Shown: in pieces, positions 1-5,326 of the stretch | How the letters are laid out: each line of letters begins with the position of its first letter | How positions within the stretch are numbered: the stretch's first letter is position 1 | Notes under the pieces: generated by a model | Database searches by the model: none | What the model saw: only the letters and a program-made list of their open reading frames with translations | What the model was told of the DNA's origin: nothing | Assembly (NCBI GenBank): GCA_024256265.1 | Contig: JACGUK010000043.1 | Location: forward strand, 1 to 9,072 | Direction: 5' to 3' | Source of the DNA: an archaeon | GTDB lineage: Archaea > Thermoproteota > Nitrososphaeria > Nitrososphaerales > JACAEJ01 | Length of the DNA stretch: 9,072 nt | Position numbers and translations under genes: made by a program

Positions 1-168
1 TTGAAAAAAGAGCTGGTAGCTATAGGAGAAGCTTTGATGTCAACAAAGGAGATAGAAGAAACCAACAAAGGTATAGCTTTTTCAACAAAGCGTGTAATAA
101 TGAAGGCTGGGACTTATCCAAAACTATGGCACTCTAAAAAATCAAGCATCGATGAATCAAAACAGTAG
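1..168 (+). CDS. cbf5: Cbf5/dyskerin-type tRNA/rRNA pseudouridine synthase, C-terminal fragment (PUA domain)
   Basis: Frame 1 is open from the left edge to a TAG at 166-168, giving the last 55 residues of a protein that begins outside the window. The fragment has the pattern at the end of the PUA domain of Cbf5/dyskerin: a V-A-I-G-E-A-L-M segment (residues 6-13), K-G-I-A (24-27), R-V-I-M-K (31-35) and G-T-Y-P-K-L-W (37-43). The human dyskerin end, as I recall it, carries ALMT, RVIM and YP-x-x-W in the same order. Cbf5 is the catalytic subunit of the H/ACA ribonucleoprotein that converts uridine to pseudouridine in rRNA, and in archaea it also acts on tRNA U55; the PUA domain binds the ACA end of the guide RNA. 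The catalytic domain is not visible. The protein ends with a short polar tail. Its last 12 bases overlap the end of the converging epimerase gene. This is the best taxonomic marker here and points to an archaeon. Confidence 0.82.
   Translation: MKKELVAIGEALMSTKEIEETNKGIAFSTKRVIMKAGTYPKLWHSKKSSIDESKQ
136..141 (-). terminator. Possible T-run terminator for epimerase 1
   Basis: Six As on the plus strand give a T6 run on the minus strand about 15 bases after the epimerase stop codon. Archaeal RNA polymerase commonly stops at T-runs without a hairpin. The run lies inside the cbf5 coding sequence, as expected for genes that overlap tail-to-tail. Composition alone supports it. Confidence 0.3.
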
Positions 169-1086
169 CTTCTTCAACCCTTCCCCAAGTGATACTCTTG
201 CTCTGAACTTCAGGATTCTCTCTGCTTTATCTACATCTGCATAACTGTGCTTTATGTCTCCCTTTCTCGGTTCAGCATGAATAGGTTTAAGGCTACTCTT
301 CCCTTTAAGCTCGATCAGAGTTTTAGCCAATTCATTAATAGTGATAGGCTCTCCTGTTGCTATGTTGAAGACTTCCCCGATACCTTCTTCGCTCTTTAAG
401 GCTATGAGGCTTGCTTCTACTACATCACTCACATATATGAAGTCCCTTGTCTGTAACCCATCGCCAAATATCATGGGTGGTCTATCCTTCTTTATATTGT
501 TGATGAAGTTGTTGATCACGCCACTGTAGGGTCCCTTTCTCTGCCTCGGACCATAGACGTTAAAATATCTCAAACACATAGTTTCTAATCCATAAATCTT
601 ATGAAAGACCTTACAGTAGTACTCGCCAGAAAGCTTTGAAACTGCATAAGGGGACATGGGCTTAGGTTGAGTATCTTCTCTGAGAGGAGGATTCAAATCT
701 CCATAGACAGAAGCCGATGAAGCGAACACAAAACGTTTTACCCCCTCTTTTACGCTCAAATTTAATAGATTTAGCGTACCATTCACGTTGATATCGTTTA
801 TCTTAATTGGATCCTTGATAGAGTCTTCTACGCTACTAATGGCCGCTTCGTGAATAACCGCTTCTACCCCTTTTACTGTTCTTTTTACAGCCTTCTCTTC
901 TCTTATATCGCCTTCAATCATCCTGAACCTTCTATCCTTTAAGTGATGCTTTATGTTGCCAATTCTTCCTGAAGAGAGGTCATCCAAAACAATTACTTCA
1001 AAACCGTCTTGAAGAAGCTTATCCACAAGATGGCTCCCAATGAAGCCTGCTCCACCAGTTACCAAGACTCTAGAGTATTCCAACAA
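157..1086 (-). CDS. NAD-dependent sugar-nucleotide epimerase (UDP-glucose/UDP-glucuronate 4-epimerase-like, extended SDR)
   Basis: A 309-residue extended short-chain dehydrogenase, full length for the family. Residues 10-17 form the Rossmann TGGAGFIG motif that binds NAD. Asp at 35-36 after the second strand fits NAD rather than NADP. ASSASVYG (122-129) supplies the catalytic Ser/Thr region, and Tyr147-x-x-x-Lys151 is the catalytic pair. RYFNVYGPRQ (173-182) and RDFIYVSDV (214-222) are typical of the GalE/WbpP branch. The likely reaction is reversible C4 epimerisation of a UDP-hexose, UDP-hexuronate or UDP-HexNAc; the sequence does not fix the substrate. The start is TTG at 1086; the next codon is also TTG, and an in-frame stop lies two codons upstream, so no longer protein is possible. 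No good ribosome site is seen, but TATA-like boxes lie about 24 and 31 bases upstream, as for a leaderless message. The gene stands alone on its strand, next to cbf5. Confidence 0.9.
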   Translation of the reverse strand: MLEYSRVLVTGGAGFIGSHLVDKLLQDGFEVIVLDDLSSGRIGNIKHHLKDRRFRMIEGDIREEKAVKRTVKGVEAVIHEAAISSVEDSIKDPIKINDINVNGTLNLLNLSVKEGVKRFVFASSASVYGDLNPPLREDTQPKPMSPYAVSKLSGEYYCKVFHKIYGLETMCLRYFNVYGPRQRKGPYSGVINNFINNIKKDRPPMIFGDGLQTRDFIYVSDVVEASLIALKSEEGIGEVFNIATGEPITINELAKTLIELKGKSSLKPIHAEPRKGDIKHSYADVDKAERILKFRARVSLGEGLKKLLF

Positions 1087-1106
1087 GGCTCACAGTCCTT
1101 CATTGC

Positions 1107-1124
1107 TTTATAACTTTAAAGTTA
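1107..1124 (-). promoter_or_regulatory. TATA-like promoter of epimerase 1 with overlapping 14-base palindrome
   Basis: Read on the minus strand, TTTAAA (1115-1120) is followed by TTATAAA (1107-1113), centred about 31 and 24 bases before the TTG start. This is the distance expected for archaeal leaderless transcription. TTTAAA is the centre of a perfect 14-base palindrome, TAACTTTAAAGTTA (1111-1124), which could be an operator for a dimeric repressor or a box usable in both directions. The rest of the 237-base spacer up to 1323 shows only AT-rich sequence and the box at 1281. Confidence 0.45.
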
Positions 1125-1280
1125 AAATAGTTATCATGAATCTAAAAAATGTCTCCTTATCCTAGGCTCATTTATTTTTAAATTACCTAACCACTTCTTT
1201 TATTTCTTGCTCGAACCATCTGGGCACCAGAAATTAACTGAGAAGGATGAAAGAGAAAAGGAAGGTCTCTGGTAGAGCAC

Positions 1281-1288
1281 TTTAAATA
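1281..1288 (+). promoter_or_regulatory. TATA-like box upstream of the GT2 gene at 1324
   Basis: TTTAAATA lies about 39 bases before the TTG start. With normal archaeal spacing, transcription would begin near 1310 and leave an untranslated leader of roughly 14 bases. That leader holds no recognisable Shine-Dalgarno sequence. Confidence 0.4.
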
Positions 1289-1323
1289 AAAAGATAAGTA
1301 TTAACAACATAAAGTCATTCAAG

Positions 1324-2235
1324 TTGAGAACATACCCATCGGTATCCGTCATAGTCTTGACCAAGAACTCCGCTAGGACATTGAATGCTTGCCTAAATGC
1401 CATAATTAGAAGTAAATTCAAGCCTAAAGAAGTTATAATAATCGATGGGGGCTCAACTGATAATACCTTAGAGATTGCAAGAGAATTTCAAGTCAATTCA
1501 ATACTAAATGATGAAGGAAAGGGCTTGGGCTATGCAAGAGACATAGGTTGGAGAGCTACTTCTAGCGATTATATTTTATTTGTTGATTCTGATGTTGTGC
1601 TCAAAGAAGATTTCATTCAAATTGCTATGAACATCATGGAGAAGGATAAGACTTTAGGTGCTTTGGCAGGAAAGCTTGAGCCTATCTGTCATGGCAAGGA
1701 TATCATGAGCTTATGGATGATGCGTAACCTGGCTATAACTCTGCATAAGAATGCATCTTCATACCCAGAATATGAATTAGAATCTCTTCACACCGCTGTA
1801 ACTATGTTTAGGCGTGAGGCTTTGGAGAAAGTGGAAGGATTCGATCACGATATGAGATTGGCTTTAGAGGATTGGACTATAAGCTACAAATTACTGTCAT
1901 CAAATTATAAGTTGGCATATATTAACAACTTTTCAAAGCATTTGGAAACGCCGAATAGGTTCAGAAAGATGAATATAAGGTATGGTAGATCTAGGGTTCA
2001 TTGCAAACGTAAAGGATATCCTATAACTATATTCCCATTAAGATTAAAGTTTGCATCTCTATGTATTATCTTCCCTATGGCTATCTTTCCTTTTGCTTTA
2101 TACTACTTCTATAAGCATCTAAAGCTTAATAGAGATTTATCATACAAAGAACAGATAAAACTTGGCTTCATAGAAGTATCAAGGCTTATTCTTAGAACAT
2201 CTGGGGCTTGGCTCGAACTTTTTGGCATCCAATAA
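1324..2235 (+). CDS. Family 2 glycosyltransferase with C-terminal hydrophobic segment
   Basis: A 303-residue GT-A fold glycosyltransferase. The core shows the first strand V-S-V-I-V-L-T-K-N (7-15), IIIDGGSTDNT (38-48) with Asp41 for nucleotide contact, Asp88-Ser-Asp90 as the metal-binding DXD, and Glu182-Asp183 (LALEDW) near the position of the catalytic base. Residues 246-262 are hydrophobic enough to be one membrane-associated segment, so the enzyme probably works on a lipid-linked acceptor at the cytoplasmic face. The donor and acceptor cannot be read from sequence. The TTG start at 1324 is the only conventional start that leaves the first strand intact; the first in-frame ATG is at codon 102, and an in-frame stop lies at 1273-1275. 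No Shine-Dalgarno site is seen. The gene converges on the next GT2 with a 13-base gap, so the two are separate transcription units. Confidence 0.88.
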   Translation: MRTYPSVSVIVLTKNSARTLNACLNAIIRSKFKPKEVIIIDGGSTDNTLEIAREFQVNSILNDEGKGLGYARDIGWRATSSDYILFVDSDVVLKEDFIQIAMNIMEKDKTLGALAGKLEPICHGKDIMSLWMMRNLAITLHKNASSYPEYELESLHTAVTMFRREALEKVEGFDHDMRLALEDWTISYKLLSSNYKLAYINNFSKHLETPNRFRKMNIRYGRSRVHCKRKGYPITIFPLRLKFASLCIIFPMAIFPFALYYFYKHLKLNRDLSYKEQIKLGFIEVSRLILRTSGAWLELFGIQ

Positions 2236-2240
2236 AAAAA
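2234..2240 (-). terminator. T7 terminator for the minus-strand GT2
   Basis: Seven As on the plus strand form a T7 run on the minus strand, starting 8 bases past the GT2 stop at 2249. This is a typical archaeal hairpin-free terminator. It overlaps the TAA stop of the converging gene. Confidence 0.5.
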
Positions 2241-2248
2241 TTATCTAA

Positions 2249-3229
2249 TCATTTACCCAGTTTTCTTAATTGATCTTTATACTTCCTTCTATCTATCCAT
2301 TCTCTCCATCTTTTTCTTATGGATGCTGTGAATACTATTGGTAAATGATCAAAGATTCTTTTTAATGGTCTTAGCTTAAAATGAAAGTAGAGCCTAAAGA
2401 AGAAAGATAATGTAATTAAACGAAGCGTGTTTATTTTATCGATAAGAAAGAGATGAGCATCATAAGCAATTCTAGGAATTTTTGCTTTGGGTCTAATAGG
2501 ATCTTTATCCTTCCACTTTTGCTTAAGCCTCAAAGAATTTCTTCTAAATATCTCAGAGTATCTCTGTTTTTGGAAAATGCTCTTCCAAGTCCTGCTTTCA
2601 TAATGATAAATTATAGCATCAGGGCAGTACATTATCCTCCATCCTTTCTCTAACGCTTGGAAGCAGAAATCGATATCCTCAAATAGGGCGGGATAGTATC
2701 CTTCGTCAAGCCAAACACCGCTATCAAACACTTTTCTCTTTATCAAAACACAAGCAAATGTTATTGCTTTACACTCTCTAGGTTCATGGTAGTATCCTTT
2801 AGGTAATCCAACCCCTGTGTGAAAAGGGAATAATCCTTTGAATCCTACTCCAGCATGCTGTATAGTATCATCGGGATAAAGCAATTTACAACCTACTATG
2901 CCTATTCTATCATTCGATTCTGCCATTTTTGCCATCTCTTCAAGCCAACCTTTTGTAACTTTTGTATCGTTATTGAGCAAAAGAACATATTCGGCATTGC
3001 ATGCCTTTATCCCTATGTTATTTCCTCCAGCAAAACCTTTATTCACACCATTTAGAATCAGCCTTATACCATCAATCTTCTTTAGTTCCTCTATAGTCCC
3101 TTGGGAACTACCATTGTCCACGACGATGATGTGATGAGGTAAAGCCGTGTAATCTTTTACAGATTTAATACATTGCTTTGTAAATTCAACATTTTCCAAA
3201 GATAAGACGATAATGTCAATGTGTCCCAT
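2249..3229 (-). CDS. Family 2 glycosyltransferase, rhamnosyltransferase-like branch
   Basis: A 326-residue GT-A enzyme of the COG1216 type. Landmarks are D-I-I-V-L-S-L (5-11), IIVVDNGSS (34-42), LNGVNKGFAGGNNIGI (59-74), LLNNDT (84-89), where NND replaces the usual DXD as is normal in this branch, and FEDIDFCFQALEKGW (183-197) with the acidic pair Glu184-Asp185. His209 in YHYES is the usual late histidine. Known relatives transfer rhamnose and other sugars to growing O-antigen-like glycans. No dTDP-rhamnose genes are present in this window, so the donor is open. The last 55 residues are rich in basic and aromatic residues (RLITLSFFFRL near 270-280) and may bind the membrane surface. The ATG start at 3229 has GAGGA 11 bases upstream, one of the few Shine-Dalgarno-like sites in the window. 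Confidence 0.9.
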   Translation of the reverse strand: MGHIDIIVLSLENVEFTKQCIKSVKDYTALPHHIIVVDNGSSQGTIEELKKIDGIRLILNGVNKGFAGGNNIGIKACNAEYVLLLNNDTKVTKGWLEEMAKMAESNDRIGIVGCKLLYPDDTIQHAGVGFKGLFPFHTGVGLPKGYYHEPRECKAITFACVLIKRKVFDSGVWLDEGYYPALFEDIDFCFQALEKGWRIMYCPDAIIYHYESRTWKSIFQKQRYSEIFRRNSLRLKQKWKDKDPIRPKAKIPRIAYDAHLFLIDKINTLRLITLSFFFRLYFHFKLRPLKRIFDHLPIVFTASIRKRWREWIDRRKYKDQLRKLGK

Positions 3230-3269
3230 TTAGCTTAACTTCCTCAAATACATCAGATATATATTTCTG

Positions 3270-3277
3270 TTATATAA
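3270..3277. promoter_or_regulatory. Palindromic TATA box between divergent glycosyltransferase genes
   Basis: TTATATAA reads the same on both strands. To the right, a start of transcription about 26 bases away would fall at 3300, exactly on an ATG. To the left, it would fall near 3247, just before the GAGGA of the minus-strand GT2. A second AT box (3258-3263) lies about 31 bases before the minus-strand ATG and is an alternative for that direction. Confidence 0.45.
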
Positions 3278-3299
3278 TGATGGTGACAGCAACAAACAA

Positions 3300-3320
3300 A
3301 TGAAAAACGTGAATTCTTAA
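3300..3320 (+). other. Possible leader mini-ORF overlapping the GT4 start
   Basis: ATG at 3300 opens a six-codon frame (M-K-N-V-N-S) that ends with TAA at 3318-3320. The final A of this stop is the first base of the GT4 ATG, giving TAATG. The ATG lies 26 bases after the centre of the TATA box, the distance for a leaderless message, so a ribosome might translate this peptide and restart at the GT4 gene. It is too short for coding statistics and may be chance. Confidence 0.25.
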
Positions 3321-4543
3321 TGAAAGTTGTCTTCACTGGCGCTATATTTGACCCTGAGTGGAAAGGAGGGGAACCAGTGACAGCGCAAGATATCGGCGAG
3401 AGGTTTAGATCAATAGGAATCGCGGTTGATTATTACTATTATAAAAGGAAATTTAAAAGAGATTCTAGAAGAAAGTTTAGAAGGTTTAATGTATTAAAAC
3501 AATCAGTTAAGAATGCAGATGCTGTAAGATCGTACATTGACTATTTTAAAAACAATAGACCAGACGTTATATTCAGCTGGTTTGACTACGATGTTTCTGT
3601 TATATATGCTGCCAAGGAACTGGATATCCCAATAATTCTATCAGTTCATATTCACTGGCCCGTTTGTCCATTGTTGTCATTGTACTTTGATGACACAAAT
3701 AAGGTGTGCAAAGGCCCTAGCCTAAGGTGTGGTAGCCATCTATCCAAAGTTCGTAGAACGTTCAAACCGTTAGCATCAAAATCAGGTTTATTTTTAGGAC
3801 TCTTAACATTATTATCTCTAAAGGGTTTATTATTTGGATCCCTAACGCTATCATCTCTAAATAAAAAGAGAAAACTTATCAATTCGTATGCGAGTAGCAT
3901 CTTGGTCAATTCTGATTACGTCAAAAGGAAGCTGATCGAGTATGGGTACTCTAAGGATAAGATAAAGGTGATATACATCGGTGTTGACACAAAATTCTTT
4001 GATTGTAATGAAGTCAAAAATGCAGATGAGAAGATAGTTTTGATGGTTGGAGGCTCTGATGTTAAGAAAGGTTTCTATGATTTCGTCAAACTTGCGGATA
4101 TGATTCGAACCAAAAGACAAGATGTTAGGTTCATTATTACTGGCACAACTTGGAGCCCAAGCAAATACGTTGATGCCGTAGGTTACCTTGATAGAGGTGC
4201 AATTAGAGATTTGATCTGCAAGTCCTCCATCATAGTTGTGCCATCACTATGGCCAGAACCTTTCGGGCGAGTTATTATTGAGGCGATGGCTTGTGGAAAG
4301 CCGGTTGTAGCATACGCAAGTGGGGGCATCCCAGAGATAATAGAGGATGGAAAGACAGGTTTTTTAGTTGAAAGAGGGAACATCAAAGATCTTTACAACA
4401 AGGTTACTTTCCTACTGAAAAATCAAGAGTTAGCAAAAGAAATGGGAGCAAAAGCTAGGTTACATATTATAAGTGAGTTCAACATAAAAGATATGGTAAA
4501 TGAGCACCTTAAAGTTATAAAATCGGTTGTGAGACATTCATAA
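3320..4543 (+). CDS. Family 4 glycosyltransferase (GT-B fold)
   Basis: A 407-residue GT-B enzyme. The N-terminal acceptor domain has KGGEPVTAQDIGERF (15-29), the glycine-rich loop of GT4 proteins, and RPDVIFSW (80-87). HIHWPVCP (110-117) followed by Cys130-Lys-Gly-Pro and Cys137 resembles the Cys-containing insert (W-x-x-CP...C-x-GP) found in many GT4 enzymes; the extra Cys usually seen just after is missing. SILVNSDYVKRKL (193-205) is the inter-domain strand. The donor domain holds VLMVGGSDVKKGF (240-252), Glu313-Pro-Phe-Gly...Glu321 (the EX7E motif) and GGIPEIIEDGKTGFLV (335-350), which contacts the nucleotide-sugar. The enzyme should be retaining; donor and acceptor are unknown. Residues 156-181 form two 13-residue hydrophobic copies made by a DNA duplication, perhaps a membrane-binding helix. 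The ATG at 3320 fits the first strand MKVVFTG and has no Shine-Dalgarno site. Confidence 0.92.
   Translation: MKVVFTGAIFDPEWKGGEPVTAQDIGERFRSIGIAVDYYYYKRKFKRDSRRKFRRFNVLKQSVKNADAVRSYIDYFKNNRPDVIFSWFDYDVSVIYAAKELDIPIILSVHIHWPVCPLLSLYFDDTNKVCKGPSLRCGSHLSKVRRTFKPLASKSGLFLGLLTLLSLKGLLFGSLTLSSLNKKRKLINSYASSILVNSDYVKRKLIEYGYSKDKIKVIYIGVDTKFFDCNEVKNADEKIVLMVGGSDVKKGFYDFVKLADMIRTKRQDVRFIITGTTWSPSKYVDAVGYLDRGAIRDLICKSSIIVVPSLWPEPFGRVIIEAMACGKPVVAYASGGIPEIIEDGKTGFLVERGNIKDLYNKVTFLLKNQELAKEMGAKARLHIISEFNIKDMVNEHLKVIKSVVRHS
3785..3862 (+). repeat. Imperfect 39-bp tandem duplication inside the GT4 gene
   Basis: Copy 1 (3785-3823) and copy 2 (3824-3862) abut and match at 30 of 39 bases without gaps. Both begin GGTTTATT and end ATCTCTAAA plus one base. 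The unit is 13 codons, so the frame is kept. It encodes G-L-F-L-G-L-L-T-L-L-S-L-K, then G-L-L-F-G-S-L-T-L-S-S-L-N. The divergence shows an old event, and the spread of changes keeps the hydrophobic character. Confidence 0.75.
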
Positions 4544-4651
4544 AGAAGTGACTTTGTGTAGTCCTTTTAAGTAAAGATGTTGTAGTCGCGTAAAAGAGAT
4601 GTGAATAATGCAGAATTATGGGTAATATCAAAGTTAACTTCTGCCTTTTCA

Positions 4652-4687
4652 AAACACCTCTAAATAAAAAGAACGCTAAAGGTGTTT
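4652..4687 (-). terminator. Hairpin plus T-rich terminator at the end of the methyltransferase gene
   Basis: AAACACCT (4652-4659) and AGGTGTTT (4680-4687) can pair as an 8-bp stem around the methyltransferase stop codon. The 20-base loop is T-rich on the minus strand (TTCTTTTTATTT, 4661-4672) and begins 3 bases past the stop. The T-rich stretch alone would suffice as an archaeal terminator. The remaining spacer back to 4544 holds no gene I can support. Confidence 0.45.
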
Positions 4688-5239
4688 ATGGATAATTACT
4701 GTGAGTTCTACTGGGCGCTTAGGGTCTAATGAAGAAACTTCGTCAGCCAACCTTTTGGAAATTTTCGTTAAGAAAAGATACAATGGATCGACATTTCTCC
4801 TGAATAATGCGACTAACACTCTCCTAGTTATCGAAAAGGTCTTCTCACTTTGGGATATTATGATTTTTGCAGATGGATATTGAGCCTTGAACCAATTTTC
4901 GTCCAAATACCATTTATGGAATGGCATTTTTGCCTGATGGCCTTTCCTGTGTGGGCATTTTACGATTACTTTCTCTTTTGCAACTCTAACTAACTCTCTT
5001 AGGAAGAGGGTTGGGTTATCAGAATGTTCAATAGTATGAGCGGAATAAACTAATCTAAAACAATTTGATTTAAATGGCAGAAAGCAACCATCGGCTCGGA
5101 CGAAGTTCTCTGTCAACTTCACTTTATAATATCGATCTTGCTCTTCCGCTTGGGGCGTATAATCATGGTATAAATCAACACAGACTATTTCGCTGTCTGT
5201 GCGAATTGGATTTGGACCTGAGCCGACTTCTAAATCCAT
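4676..5239 (-). CDS. Class I SAM-dependent methyltransferase (type 11-like), small
   Basis: A 187-residue Rossmann-fold methyltransferase. Motif I is L-E-V-G-S-G-P-N-P (3-11), which binds S-adenosylmethionine. Asp22 in IVCVDLY is the acidic residue for the ribose hydroxyls, RADGCFLPF (48-56) is the adenine-binding region, and LVYSAHTIEH (63-72) is motif IV. VIVKCPHR (91-98) is the fifth strand. The substrate is unknown; in this setting it may be a sugar hydroxyl or carboxyl, or a lipid carrier. Motif I begins at residue 3, so the usual N-terminal cap helices are absent. An in-frame TAA four codons upstream rules out a longer form. The ATG lacks a Shine-Dalgarno site, and a TATA-like box lies 27 bases upstream. 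It is the last gene of the minus-strand run, 83 bases after ugd, but seems to have its own promoter. Confidence 0.85.
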   Translation of the reverse strand: MDLEVGSGPNPIRTDSEIVCVDLYHDYTPQAEEQDRYYKVKLTENFVRADGCFLPFKSNCFRLVYSAHTIEHSDNPTLFLRELVRVAKEKVIVKCPHRKGHQAKMPFHKWYLDENWFKAQYPSAKIIISQSEKTFSITRRVLVALFRRNVDPLYLFLTKISKRLADEVSSLDPKRPVELTVIIHKHL

Positions 5240-5262
5240 ATATAATGCTTATTTATTTTTAG

Positions 5263-5270
5263 TTTAAAAA
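5263..5270 (-). promoter_or_regulatory. TATA-like box of the methyltransferase gene
   Basis: On the minus strand TTTTTAAA is centred about 27 bases before the ATG at 5239. This places the transcription start at or next to the ATG, so a leaderless message is likely. The T-run could also help end transcripts arriving from ugd. Confidence 0.45.
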
Positions 5271-5284
5271 TTTAAGCCTAAAGA

Positions 5285-5326
5285 ATGAGAAAGTTATATG
5301 AAGTTACATTTCACTTCAAATCTCAT
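5285..5326 (-). terminator. Nested inverted repeat at the end of ugd
   Basis: Two stems can form in series: outer ATGAGA (5285-5290) with TCTCAT (5321-5326), which covers the ugd stop, and inner TGAAGT (5299-5304) with ACTTCA (5313-5318) closing an 8-base loop. On the minus strand short T-runs follow (TTCTTT, then ATTTTT near 5266-5272). It may end or process the ugd transcript; an RNA structure with another role is possible. Confidence 0.35.

Noticed and set aside
1200..1421. Open frame of 73 codons on the minus strand across the spacer and the start of the GT2 gene
   Set aside because: It overlaps the well-supported GT2 coding sequence antisense, and its translation resembles no family I know.
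3652..4120. Minus-strand open frames of about 85 codons inside the GT4 gene
   Set aside because: They lie antisense to a gene with clear GT4 motifs and show no recognisable product.
3855..4672. The 15-base string CTCTAAATAAAAAGA occurs at 3855-3869 and 4658-4672, with the 12-base core TAAATAAAAAGA also at 1283-1294
   Set aside because: AT-rich low-complexity sequence in unrelated contexts (inside a gene, in a terminator, in a promoter); a rough estimate makes such a match likely by chance in 9 kb.
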